Part shown: in pieces, positions 52,843-61,247 of the stretch
Numbering within the stretch: the stretch's first letter is position 1
Layout: each line of letters starts with the position of its first letter
DNA from: Berkiella sp050247135
GTDB taxonomy: Bacteria; Pseudomonadota; Gammaproteobacteria; Berkiellales; Berkiellaceae
Assembly: GCA_050247135.1 (NCBI GenBank)
Contig: JBFWUT010000011.1
Span: forward strand, 15,114-79,113
Length of the DNA stretch: 64,000 nt
Direction of reading: 5' to 3'
Translations under genes and position numbers: made by a program
The notes under the pieces: model-generated
Told to the model about the DNA's origin: nothing
The model's input: only the letters and a program-made list of their open reading frames with translations
Database searches by the model: none

Positions 52843-53534
52843 TGTGGATAGTGATACCTGCAGGAGGCACGGGTGATCGTTTTAGCCAAGAGCGACCAAA
52901 GCAATACTGGACGTTAGCTGGTAAAACAATCTTAGAGTACACTTGCAGCTTATTTTTAACTCAATCTTGGGTGACAAAAATCGTAGTAGCGATTGCAGAT
53001 AGTGATTGCTATTTTGAGCAACTCTCAACCTTGAAGCATCCTAAAATTGCCAGAGTTAGCGGTGGTGTCACTCGTGCTCATTCTGTGAGAAATGCACTTC
53101 AGTCTATTCAGCAAGTGACTGATGCTGCTGATTGGGTGTTGGTGCATGATGCTGTGAGACCTTGCCTTGATAAACGAGATCTACAATCCTTATTACAACT
53201 ACGGGATGATCCTGTCGGCGGGATATTAGCGTCAAAAGTGACTGATACTATAAAAAAAGTCAATCATGCTATGCAAATCACCGAGACAGTTGATAGGCAA
53301 ATGCTGTGGCAAGCACAAACGCCACAGATGTTTCGTTTAGGGCTACTTTTTGATGCTCTCGTGAAGGCAGAACAAGCAGGAGAAAATGTGACAGACGAGG
53401 CGTGGGCGATACAATTAATGGGTTACACAGCTCGTATTATCCCTGCGCATTATCCAAATCCAAAATTAACCTATCCGGCAGATTTAACGTATATTAGTTC
53501 ATTACTTGAAGAAAAAATGACAGAGGTCGCTTAA
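52842..53534 (+). CDS. ispD: 2-C-methyl-D-erythritol 4-phosphate cytidylyltransferase
   Basis: Third step of the non-mevalonate pathway, using CTP. The 230 residues begin VIPAGGTGDRFSQERPKQYW, the nucleotide-binding start of the family, and contain VLVHDAVRPCL and the QTPQMFR block. It is joined to ispF by a 1-bp overlap (TAATG). CTP synthase is encoded four genes upstream. Confidence 0.97.
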   Translation: MWIVIPAGGTGDRFSQERPKQYWTLAGKTILEYTCSLFLTQSWVTKIVVAIADSDCYFEQLSTLKHPKIARVSGGVTRAHSVRNALQSIQQVTDAADWVLVHDAVRPCLDKRDLQSLLQLRDDPVGGILASKVTDTIKKVNHAMQITETVDRQMLWQAQTPQMFRLGLLFDALVKAEQAGENVTDEAWAIQLMGYTARIIPAHYPNPKLTYPADLTYISSLLEEKMTEVA

Positions 53535-54037
53535 TGATACGAATTGGCCATGGATATGATATACATCGCTTTAGTGATGAAAAATCAGAAGCCACCTTGG
53601 TGTTAGGTGGTGTATCAATACCTTATGAAAGAAAACTGCTAGCGCATTCTGACGGGGATTTAGTCATCCATGCCGTTTGCGATGCGTTGCTGGGAGCCAT
53701 AGCACTGGGAGATATAGGTCAGCACTTTCCAGATACGCAAGAGGAATATAAAAACAAGAATAGTGGCTATTTTTTGCAAAAGATATTAAATGATGTCAAA
53801 AAAAAGGGTTATCGAGTAGGCAATCTAGATGTTTCAATTATTGCAGAAGCGCCTAAATTAACGCCTTTTAAGATGCAGATGCGCAAGAATCTGGCCGATT
53901 CCCTGGAAGTTTCGATTGATGATGTGAACGTCAAAGCGACCACCCATGAAAAATTAGATGCCATTGGCAATAAACAAGGAATAGCCGCTCATGCGGTCGT
54001 GCTATTGATGGTGAATCATGCGAATACTACTGAGTAA
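53534..54037 (+). CDS. ispF: 2-C-methyl-D-erythritol 2,4-cyclodiphosphate synthase
   Basis: Fifth step of the non-mevalonate pathway. The 167 residues start IRIGHGYDIHRF with zinc ligands D9 and H11 and a third His in LLAHSDGDLVIHAVCDAL. DIGQHFPD and the C-terminal ATTHEKLDAIG block are typical. A slight extension at the C-terminus overlaps surE by 20 bp. Confidence 0.97.
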   Translation: MIRIGHGYDIHRFSDEKSEATLVLGGVSIPYERKLLAHSDGDLVIHAVCDALLGAIALGDIGQHFPDTQEEYKNKNSGYFLQKILNDVKKKGYRVGNLDVSIIAEAPKLTPFKMQMRKNLADSLEVSIDDVNVKATTHEKLDAIGNKQGIAAHAVVLLMVNHANTTE

Positions 54038-54782
54038 CGATGATGGAGTGGCCGCTAAGGGGTTGAGTACGCTCGCAAAGCATTTGCAACCATTGGCAGA
54101 TATTACAGTTGTAGCCCCCGAAAGAGACAGAAGTGCAGTCAGTAACTCTTTGACCTTAGACTTGCCGTTGAGAGTCTTTAAGCAAGAAAATGGCTTTATC
54201 GCAGTCAATGGTACGCCCGCTGATGCGGTTCATTTGGCGCTAACGGGCTTTCTGGAAGAACCTCCTAATATGGTGATTGCTGGGATCAATTCCAATGCGA
54301 ATTTGGGCGATGATGTTTTGTATTCAGGGACGGTTGCGGCTGCAATGGAAGGTCGATTTTTAGGTTTTCCAGCTATGGCAATCTCAATGGCTTGTCCTAG
54401 GCCAGAAGCGAATCACTATGAGTCGGGAGGGCGAATTGCGGCGTTACTGTTTCAAAAATTACTAGCGCTACCATTGCCTAAAGAAACATTACTGAATGTC
54501 AACGTGCCCGATCTGCCGTTTGAGCAAATTAAGGGGATCAAGGTAACGCGACTTGGGCATCGGCATATGGCAGAAAATGTGATAGCAAGTCAGGATGCTC
54601 AAGGAAAACGGATTTACTGGATAGGTCCGGCAGGTGCTGAACAGGATGCCGGTCCAGGTACGGATTTCCATGCTGTTAATCAAGGATATGTTTCAATTAC
54701 GCCAATCAAAACCGATTTAACGGATTATTCTGCTTTAGATACAGTACAAGCATGGACATCTGAATTAGGTATGTCAAAATAA
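54018..54782 (+). CDS. surE: 5'/3'-nucleotidase SurE
   Basis: Survival-protein nucleotidase acting on nucleoside monophosphates. The 254 residues start MRILLSNDDG with metal ligands D8 and D9, then VVAPERDRSAVSNS, VNGTPADAVHLAL and GINSNANLGDDVLYSGTV. It overlaps ispF by 20 bp; truD, which lies between them in E. coli, is missing here. The yqaA-like gene follows after 6 bp. Confidence 0.96.
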   Translation: MRILLSNDDGVAAKGLSTLAKHLQPLADITVVAPERDRSAVSNSLTLDLPLRVFKQENGFIAVNGTPADAVHLALTGFLEEPPNMVIAGINSNANLGDDVLYSGTVAAAMEGRFLGFPAMAISMACPRPEANHYESGGRIAALLFQKLLALPLPKETLLNVNVPDLPFEQIKGIKVTRLGHRHMAENVIASQDAQGKRIYWIGPAGAEQDAGPGTDFHAVNQGYVSITPIKTDLTDYSALDTVQAWTSELGMSK

Positions 54783-54788
54783 GAGACT

Positions 54789-55370
54789 ATGTTTCGATAC
54801 CTTTATAGTAAAGTAATCAACTGGTCACACCATCGACATGCGCCATACTATTTAGCAGGCGTTAGTTTTGCTGAATCATCATTTTTCCCCATTCCCCCCG
54901 ATGTGATGTTAATTCCTATGGTGCTGAGCCGTCCGAGCAAGGCTTGGAATTTAGCAACTATCACAACTATCTTTTCGATTTTGGGTGGGCTACTAGGCTA
55001 CGCGATTGGTTATTACGCCTTTGAATGGTTAGGGCAGCCGATCGTACAAGCCTTTCATTATGAAGAGAGCTATAACAAGCTTGTTAACTGGTTTTCAACT
55101 TACGGATTTATTGCTGTCGTGCTCGCTGGGTTTACGCCAATCCCTTATAAATTATTTACGTTAGCTGCTGGTGCAACACAAATGGATGTAATGTTGTTTG
55201 TGGTTGGCTCAATAGTTGGCAGAGGTTTGCGATTTTTCTTAGTGGCTGCTCTCATTCGATATTTGGGACCTCGAATAGAACCGATGATTGACCGTTATAT
55301 CGATGCGGTGGGTTGGGGTACATTACTGATTCTTATGGTCGCGCTAGGGATATATTGGCTGTATGGTTAA
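54789..55370 (+). CDS. yqaA: YqaA-type DedA/VTT-family membrane protein
   Basis: A 193-residue inner-membrane protein of the DedA superfamily. Family marks are FAESSFFPIPPDVMLIPMVL, the glycine-rich GGLLGYAIGYY and FTPIPYKLFTLAAG, the last containing the re-entrant-loop motif. Four to five helices are predicted. DedA proteins are linked to lipid-carrier recycling and membrane homeostasis, but this subgroup has no proven substrate. It takes the place held by pcm between surE and nlpD in E. coli. Confidence 0.9.
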   Translation: MFRYLYSKVINWSHHRHAPYYLAGVSFAESSFFPIPPDVMLIPMVLSRPSKAWNLATITTIFSILGGLLGYAIGYYAFEWLGQPIVQAFHYEESYNKLVNWFSTYGFIAVVLAGFTPIPYKLFTLAAGATQMDVMLFVVGSIVGRGLRFFLVAALIRYLGPRIEPMIDRYIDAVGWGTLLILMVALGIYWLYG

Positions 55371-55387
55371 CAAGGAAGGGTGGTACT

Positions 55388-56197
55388 ATGAAGTTGCGAT
55401 GGTTTACGTTGTCGCTCTTTTGCGCATTATCAGGTTGCAGTCAATACTTTGCTAGTCAAGAAGCAGCTCCGGTCGTTTCTATCGGGTCACAACTTCCTAT
55501 TACCAGAGGCTACCATACCGTACTGGCGGGCGAAACTCTGTATGCCATTGCTTGGCAGTACGGCCATGATTATCGTGATTTAGCGCAAATTAACCATATT
55601 GAGCCTCCCTATCGAATATATCCAGGCCAGAAGATTGCCTTAAAGGGCAAATTTACCGTTGCGAAGAGATCGACAGTAGCCAAAAAATCTGATCCAAAAC
55701 AACTGGTTGATAAGACTGTGAAACCAGCAAAAGTTGAAGTTACCAAAGCTAATAGTCCTAAAATAGAGATCACCAAAGCTGAAATAACCAAACCGGCAGT
55801 TAAAGCTGGGCTCGTGAAAAGCCAGGAATGGGTATGGCCTGTTAAAGGGAAGCTGATTAAAACGTTTAGTAAGCATGAGCATACTTTCAGCAAAGGAGTT
55901 GATATCGCAGGATCCTTAGGAACCCCTGTCCTTTCAGCTAAAGAAGGAAAGGTGGTTTATAGTGGTGATGGCCTTAGGGGATATGGTCAGCTAATCATTA
56001 TCAAACATAATGATACCTTTTTATCTGCGTATGCACATAATCAACGTTTACTGGTTAAAGAAGGCGATTCCATTAATCAAGGACAAACGATTGCCTACAT
56101 GGGGCAGTCTGACGCTGATCGTGTAAAGTTGCATTTTGAAATTAGAAAGAACGGTCAACCGGTGGATCCGCTGCTGTATTTATCTAAGGGTGTATAA
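55388..56197 (+). CDS. nlpD: NlpD-like lipoprotein with LysM and LytM domains
   Basis: Activator of the cell-separation amidase AmiC. ATG 55388 (AAGGAAGGG upstream) gives 269 residues with a lipobox LSGC (C17). A LysM domain follows (about 41-87; GYHTVLAGETLYAIAWQYG), then a Lys/Thr/Pro-rich linker with KAEITK-like repeats, and a C-terminal M23/LytM domain (about 160-265; GVDIAGSLGTPVLSAKEGKV, LRGYGQLIIIKH). The zinc ligands of active M23 peptidases are incomplete (FSKGVDIAG, VKLHFEI), as in NlpD proteins, so it is a non-catalytic activator. It precedes rpoS, as usual; the rpoS promoter may lie within it. Confidence 0.94.
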   Translation: MKLRWFTLSLFCALSGCSQYFASQEAAPVVSIGSQLPITRGYHTVLAGETLYAIAWQYGHDYRDLAQINHIEPPYRIYPGQKIALKGKFTVAKRSTVAKKSDPKQLVDKTVKPAKVEVTKANSPKIEITKAEITKPAVKAGLVKSQEWVWPVKGKLIKTFSKHEHTFSKGVDIAGSLGTPVLSAKEGKVVYSGDGLRGYGQLIIIKHNDTFLSAYAHNQRLLVKEGDSINQGQTIAYMGQSDADRVKLHFEIRKNGQPVDPLLYLSKGV

Positions 56198-56279
56198 AAG
56201 GTCAGAGTAATAAAGTTGAACTTTGAAAGCCTATTTTTATTCCAAAGAGTAATTTGGAAAGAAGCAAGAGGCCTTCAAT

Positions 56280-57140
56280 ATGACTTTTAACTCGACATCG
56301 GATCATTATTCAGATCCCATTAACCAGTATCTTCATGAAATTGGTCAAATCGATTTATTGTCTCCAGAACAAGAAAAAAACTTGGCTAGGCAATTACAAA
56401 AAGGCAGTCAGCGCGCCAAAAATCATTTGATTGAAGCCAATTTACGTTTAGTTGTCTGTATAGCACGACGCTATTTAAATAGAGGATTGACGCTACCCGA
56501 TCTCATAGAAGAAGGAAATCTTGGGCTCATCCATGCTGTTGAAAAATTTGATCCTGAAAATGGGGCCCGCTTCTCAACTTATGCTACCTGGTGGATAAGG
56601 CAAAGTATTGAACGAGCATTGATGAATCAGGTCAAAATGATTCGGCTACCAGTGCATCTGGTAAAAAAGCAAAAGAAATATCAGCGTATACTACAGCACA
56701 TGTTACAGATAGGTGAAGAAGAACCTACTGTCGAAGAAATTTCCAAAGTCATGGGTGTAACGGAAGATAATTTACTCGATCTTATTAGCTTAGATAAACC
56801 AGAAGTGTCTGTGGATGCGGCGATTAATGAAGAGCAAGATATCTACTTATTAGAAACAATTGCCGATCAAAACAGTGAAGATCCGATTGAGGCCATACAA
56901 GTGCAAGATCTTCACGATATCATTGAATCTTGCCTTTGTTGTCTCTCTAAAAGAGAACTGGAAATCATTGAACGCCGTTATGGTATCCACGGCTACGAAG
57001 TCATGACACTGGACAGCATAGGCGAATGTACCCATTTAACAAGAGAGCGGGTAAGGCAGATCCAGTTACAGATCTTAAAACAGTTGCGGCGTCAATGTGT
57101 TGATTCAGGTATAAGAGATGATATCGTAACCAAACGGTAG
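56280..57140 (+). CDS. rpoS: RNA polymerase sigma factor RpoS
   Basis: Stationary-phase/general stress sigma factor, 286 residues (E. coli 330). Region 1.2 starts DPINQYLHEIGQI, region 2 has LRLVVCIARRYLNRGL, LIEEGNLGLIHAVEKFD and FSTYATWWIRQSIERA, and region 4 ends LTRERVRQIQLQILKQL. Position directly after nlpD separates it from RpoD and RpoH. The N-terminus is about 40 residues shorter than in E. coli. In Legionella and Coxiella RpoS controls the transmissive or small-cell state and several Dot/Icm-linked genes; that link is not tested here. Confidence 0.94.
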   Translation: MTFNSTSDHYSDPINQYLHEIGQIDLLSPEQEKNLARQLQKGSQRAKNHLIEANLRLVVCIARRYLNRGLTLPDLIEEGNLGLIHAVEKFDPENGARFSTYATWWIRQSIERALMNQVKMIRLPVHLVKKQKKYQRILQHMLQIGEEEPTVEEISKVMGVTEDNLLDLISLDKPEVSVDAAINEEQDIYLLETIADQNSEDPIEAIQVQDLHDIIESCLCCLSKRELEIIERRYGIHGYEVMTLDSIGECTHLTRERVRQIQLQILKQLRRQCVDSGIRDDIVTKR

Positions 57141-57191
57141 TTCAATTTCTTTAAGTAGGGTTAGCCACTAAGGTCGCATTAAGGAAGGAAC

Positions 57192-57653
57192 ATGGAAGAA
57201 TGTTTGCAGAAGGTTTATGCACCTCATAATGCTTGTTTTGGCTGTGGGCCCGCCAATGAACAGGGTTTACGCTTACAAAGCTTTGTGAGGGGGGATTCTG
57301 TTGTTGCCAGTTGGACACCTATGCCACATCATGAGGCATTCCCGGGGATTTTGAACGGGGGTATCATTGGTACCTTATTAGATTGTCATTCCAATTGGAG
57401 CGCAGCGTATCATTTGATGCTCCAAAGCAATCAATCCAAACCTCCTTGTACAGTGACATCATTCTTTAATGTTAGCTTGAAGCGCCCCACCCCGAGTCAG
57501 CATGCGGTAACCTTAACTACTAAGGTTATTGAGATAAAACCAGATAGAGCATTGATAGAAGCACATCTATTTTCTGATAATCAATTGTGTGCGACTTGCG
57601 AAGGGTTATTTGTTGCGGTGAAGCCAGGGCACCCTGCCTATCACCGCTGGTAA
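57192..57653 (+). CDS. PaaI-type hotdog-fold thioesterase
   Basis: A 153-residue protein with a hotdog fold signature: HNACFGCGPANEQGLRL near residues 12-28, GILNGGIIGTLLDCHSNW at 56-73 (the catalytic turn and central helix), and FNVSLKRPTP. Such proteins hydrolyse acyl-CoA thioesters; the substrate is unknown. The ATG is preceded by AAGGAAGG. It lies 52 bp after rpoS, but coupling to it is uncertain. Confidence 0.82.
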   Translation: MEECLQKVYAPHNACFGCGPANEQGLRLQSFVRGDSVVASWTPMPHHEAFPGILNGGIIGTLLDCHSNWSAAYHLMLQSNQSKPPCTVTSFFNVSLKRPTPSQHAVTLTTKVIEIKPDRALIEAHLFSDNQLCATCEGLFVAVKPGHPAYHRW

Positions 57654-57757
57654 AGCTTTCATGAGTACCTTAATCTGTTAGTTTATAAACTAGCATTTAG
57701 AATATCGTTAAAACATCCGTTATACTGAAGTAAAATATTAACGAGTGAGGGATTAAC

Positions 57758-58258
57758 GTGAAGAAAATACTCTATTTCTTTCTGGGGTGCGCGATTATTG
57801 GTTTTATTGCGTCGCTCATTTTAAGTACCTTACCTGCTTTTGAAATGGCTGGCGGGGCCATTCTGCGCGCTCTCAAAGAGGGTAGCTATGAACAGGCATA
57901 TGCCATGTTTAGCCCAGACTTAAAAGAGCGCTTCCCAATCCAAAATGTCATTCAATTCTCTAATCAATATGATTTAAAAAATTTTAAAGAAGTAAAATGG
58001 CTAAAGAATGAGACAAATGCCAATAAAACTTCAGGTTATATTGTCGGTGAGATGAAAATCGGAGATGGCTCGTTACCTATCGAATTGCAATTTGTCAAAA
58101 TCAAATCCAACACATTTTATGGTTCAACTTGGTATGTAGATGACGTATTTGTGGGTAGAGACGTGATTAGACGTCAAACAGAGGCTTTTAGTAAGAAAGA
58201 TAAGCCAGATTCACCTATTAGAATACAGATCGAGCCACCCCCTGAACCGGGTCGTTGA
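57758..58258 (+). CDS. Hypothetical membrane-anchored protein, 166 aa
   Basis: GTG start. Residues 1-25 are a hydrophobic anchor or uncleaved signal (ILYFFLGCAIIGFIASLIL). The rest looks like a small NTF2/cystatin-like alpha-beta domain of the kind found in DUF4864/DUF4878-like proteins: ALKEGSYEQAYAMFSP near residues 38-53, then strands around YIVGEMKIGDG and WYVDDVFVGRD. The tail is Pro/Lys-rich. No catalytic motif is visible. It ends directly against the convergent gene at 58259. Confidence 0.68.
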   Translation: MKKILYFFLGCAIIGFIASLILSTLPAFEMAGGAILRALKEGSYEQAYAMFSPDLKERFPIQNVIQFSNQYDLKNFKEVKWLKNETNANKTSGYIVGEMKIGDGSLPIELQFVKIKSNTFYGSTWYVDDVFVGRDVIRRQTEAFSKKDKPDSPIRIQIEPPPEPGR

Positions 58259-58630
58259 TCAGCGGGTTGGTGACAGTCGTTTGCCGGAACGTTTAGCGGC
58301 TTTACTGGGCTTTTGGCTAAGGCTTCGTTCATTTTCTCCAGCAGAATAATCTCGCTCGTCAATGGATTGATGAGTGGCGAGGTTACCGGGTACATAACGC
58401 GCACAGGCCTCCATCATCCATTGATAGTATTCTTTAATGGTCTTTAACGATAAGAACCGAACAAAGGCTTTCAGGCGTTTAATGCTAGTTTCAAGAGAAG
58501 TAATGACATTATCCAGCGTTTCATGGCGTGATAAAGGGAAATACTTGGAGCGAGGGATACTTTCTAACCTTTGCTGCATTTCGAATTCTGCTAGCTTATC
58601 TTGCTCCAAACTCACTGATTGATTCCTCAT
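58259..58630 (-). CDS. Hypothetical protein, 123 aa
   Basis: ATG 58630 is chosen; an in-frame TTG at 58678 would add 16 residues. The protein is polar with a predicted helical middle (DKLAEFEMQQRLESI, then LETSIKRLKAFVRFLSLKTI) and a basic, Ser/Lys-rich tail (KPSKAAKRSGKRLSPTR). No membrane segment, signal or known domain is seen. It is convergent with the previous gene with no gap, and divergent from the dipeptidase gene. Codon pattern over the helical part supports coding, but this is a weaker call. Confidence 0.6.
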   Translation of the reverse strand: MRNQSVSLEQDKLAEFEMQQRLESIPRSKYFPLSRHETLDNVITSLETSIKRLKAFVRFLSLKTIKEYYQWMMEACARYVPGNLATHQSIDERDYSAGENERSLSQKPSKAAKRSGKRLSPTR

Positions 58631-58755
58631 TACATTATTTGATACGTAAATTAAGCGAATACTATAGAATCTCCGCAAAAAAATCTGCCCTTTCCCCGAT
58701 GAAAAGCACTATTATAGTGACTTGTGGTTCATTCTGATTAGTTTGGTGACTCAAT

Positions 58756-59424
58756 ATGGATAAGACTCCTGTCCCACAAGGGTTTGTGGTGTTATCACAG
58801 GCCGTTCCTGATCTACTGATTGATCTGAAGTACTGTTATGACGATAACCTATTAGGCCGTCCGCTTGCAGGCTATGCACCAGATGGATTAGCGGTTGTCA
58901 CCCGAGAATGTGCACTTGCCCTTAAAGAGATAGCAAAAGCACTTACCGATGTAAAACTGTTGAAGGCCTTCAATGTGAAGGCCCCCAAGCTCATGGTGTT
59001 AGAAGCTTATCGACCGCAAATGGCGGGGGATGACTTTTGGGAATGGAGCCAATCCGATTGCCAAAAGACTAAAGAGGCTTATTACCCTAACGTGAATAAA
59101 GCGGACTTTTTTGAGTTAGGCTATATCGTTCGACGTTCTAGCCACACTCGCGGCAGTACAGTGGATGTCACACTGGTTGATACCCACAGAGCCCAATATC
59201 GTCATGTCGATTTTGGGACGCCTTTTGATTTTATGGATGAGCTTTCTCATCCAGCCAATCAAGGTGTTTCTGCTGAGGCTTTTAATAACCGACAACGCTT
59301 GAAAAATCTCATGAATGAGTTTGGCTTTAAAGGAATAGACCAAGAATGGTGGCACTTTACGTTAGAAAATGAACCGTTTCCAGACACTTATTTTAACTTT
59401 CCAGTGATTAATTATGCAGCTTAA
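58756..59424 (+). CDS. ddpX: D-alanyl-D-alanine dipeptidase, VanX/DdpX type
   Basis: Zinc dipeptidase of family M15D that hydrolyses D-Ala-D-Ala. All key residues of the family are visible: R86 in EAYRP, H130 and D137 in SSHTRGSTVDVTL, E197 and H200 in QEWWHF. With 222 residues and no signal peptide it is cytoplasmic. No vanA/H or sensor genes are nearby, so cell-wall turnover or D-Ala use is more likely than glycopeptide resistance. It overlaps argS by 11 bp. Confidence 0.9.
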   Translation: MDKTPVPQGFVVLSQAVPDLLIDLKYCYDDNLLGRPLAGYAPDGLAVVTRECALALKEIAKALTDVKLLKAFNVKAPKLMVLEAYRPQMAGDDFWEWSQSDCQKTKEAYYPNVNKADFFELGYIVRRSSHTRGSTVDVTLVDTHRAQYRHVDFGTPFDFMDELSHPANQGVSAEAFNNRQRLKNLMNEFGFKGIDQEWWHFTLENEPFPDTYFNFPVINYAA

Positions 59425-61144
59425 TATGACTTTAAAACAACATATCCTTGATGTATTTACCAAAGCATTCACTCAAGCATTTCCTAAACTAGACGTCACA
59501 TCGCATCCCATTGAAATAACCCCAAGCACCAACGAGCGCTTTGGTCATTATCAATGCAATAGCGCGATGAAATTAACCAAATTATTACAAATACCTCCCA
59601 GAGAGATCTCCAGCAAAGTGTTGGTGCTTGTCGAGCAAGATAGGATTTTCCATAAAGTGGAAATCGCAGGGCCGGGATTTATCAATATCACATTATCAGC
59701 TGACTATTTAAGTAAACGCTGCCAAGCAATGGATCCCCAAAAGAAGCCAGAACTGGCCAATGATAGAGTCGTCATCGATTTCTCATCTCCGAATGTCGCT
59801 AAAGAAATGCATGTTGGGCATTTACGCTCGACCATTATTGGTGATTCCATTGCCAGATTATTAGAATACTTAGGTGATGACGTTTTACGCTTGAACCATA
59901 TCGGCGATTGGGGCACCGCTTTTGGTATGTTGATTGCGTATATTAAACGCTTTGAACCCAAGATTATCACTCATCAAAAAGAAGTCGATCTCACCACGTT
60001 AGTGCAATTTTATAAAGATGCCAAAAAACGTTTTGACGAAGACGCAGAGTTCAAAAAAGATTCCCAGCTTGAGGTGGTCAAACTGCAACAGGGCGAAGAA
60101 CAAGCAACACTTGCTTGGCAAGTGATATGCGAGATCTCGCGCAAAGCTTACCAAGAAATTTATGACCTGCTTGATATTCAGCTCACCGAACGGGGAGAAT
60201 CCTATTACAACCCACAGCTAGCGGATGTGGTATCAGAACTGGAAAAGAAAGGTCTGATTGAGATCTCCGATGGGGCGAAGTGTTTATTCTTAGAAGGCTT
60301 TGTTAATCGCGAAGGTGAGCCTTTACCGTTCATGTTGCAAAAGTCAGATGGTGGCTTTAATTATGCTTCGACAGACATGGCAGCTATCCGTCATCGTATT
60401 CAAGATGAAAAGGCAAGCCGGTTGATTTATGTGACAGATAGCGGACAAGCCACGCATTTTGCCATGCTATTTGCTGCTGCAAAAAAGGCAGGGTATTTAG
60501 ATCCTAGCAAAGTCAGAGCGGACCATGTGCCATTTGGCTTAGTATTAGGCCCGGATGGCAAAAAATTTAAAACCCGCTCTGGCGATACTGAGCGGTTAAT
60601 TGATTTGTTAACGGCGGCAATTGAAAAAGCCGAACAGATCCTAAAAGAGCGTGATGATAATTATACATCTGAAGAAATCAAAGAAATTGCACATACCTTG
60701 GGTATCAATGCCGTCAAATATTCCGATTTGGTGTGTAATCGTACCGGCGATTATACCTTTAGCTATGACAGGATGTTACGATTTGAAGGTAATACTGCTG
60801 CATTTTTAATGTATTCTTATGTGAGAATTCAGGGGATTAAGCGTAAAATTCAAGGTGATTCTACGTTGGGTGAAATTCAACTGGATCATCCCAGCGAAGT
60901 GAATCTGGGACTGCATTTGGCACAATTTGATGAAGTGCTTTTGTCGATAGCAGATGATTTGTTGATGAATCGGCTATGTGAATATTTATTCCAATTAGCT
61001 GAAAAATTCAATGCATTTTTTCGCGATTGTCGCGTTGAAGGGGTGCCTGAGCAAGCACAGCGTTTAGCCATTTGTGAATTAACAGCGAGTGTATTGAAAA
61101 AGGGCATGGACATATTAGGTCTGAAGACAGTCACGCGTATGTGA
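59414..61144 (+). CDS. argS: Arginyl-tRNA synthetase
   Basis: Class I synthetase, 576 residues (E. coli 577). The additional N-terminal domain (about 1-110; HYQCNSAMKLTKLL, VEIAGPGFINITL) is followed by the HIGH-type motif HVGH (starting H133) in AKEMHVGHLRSTIIGDS. The KMSKS loop is the relaxed DGKKFKTRSG form typical of ArgRS, and the DALR anticodon domain ends LKTVTRM. ATG 59414 or 59426 may be used; neither has a strong ribosome site. Its TGA is the first part of a dispersed repeat. Confidence 0.97.
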   Translation: MQLNMTLKQHILDVFTKAFTQAFPKLDVTSHPIEITPSTNERFGHYQCNSAMKLTKLLQIPPREISSKVLVLVEQDRIFHKVEIAGPGFINITLSADYLSKRCQAMDPQKKPELANDRVVIDFSSPNVAKEMHVGHLRSTIIGDSIARLLEYLGDDVLRLNHIGDWGTAFGMLIAYIKRFEPKIITHQKEVDLTTLVQFYKDAKKRFDEDAEFKKDSQLEVVKLQQGEEQATLAWQVICEISRKAYQEIYDLLDIQLTERGESYYNPQLADVVSELEKKGLIEISDGAKCLFLEGFVNREGEPLPFMLQKSDGGFNYASTDMAAIRHRIQDEKASRLIYVTDSGQATHFAMLFAAAKKAGYLDPSKVRADHVPFGLVLGPDGKKFKTRSGDTERLIDLLTAAIEKAEQILKERDDNYTSEEIKEIAHTLGINAVKYSDLVCNRTGDYTFSYDRMLRFEGNTAAFLMYSYVRIQGIKRKIQGDSTLGEIQLDHPSEVNLGLHLAQFDEVLLSIADDLLMNRLCEYLFQLAEKFNAFFRDCRVEGVPEQAQRLAICELTASVLKKGMDILGLKTVTRM

Positions 61145-61210
61145 AATCCCCCGCGAACTCTGTTCGCGGCCCCCTTTACAAAAGTGGGCTAATGATTCGC
61201 TTCGCTCATC
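61142..61210. repeat. Dispersed intergenic repeat, copy B
   Basis: Begins TGAAATCCC (TGA is the argS stop) and contains a perfect 8-bp hairpin CCGCGAAC/GTTCGCGG at 61151-61169, absent from copy A. Bases 61178-61210 match 14888-14920 with two mismatches over 33 bases. It lies in the 103-bp gap between argS and the lipase gene. Confidence 0.85.
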
Positions 61211-61247
61211 GTGAAATTTTCTAACAAGGCTAGATAAGGGTAGTACC

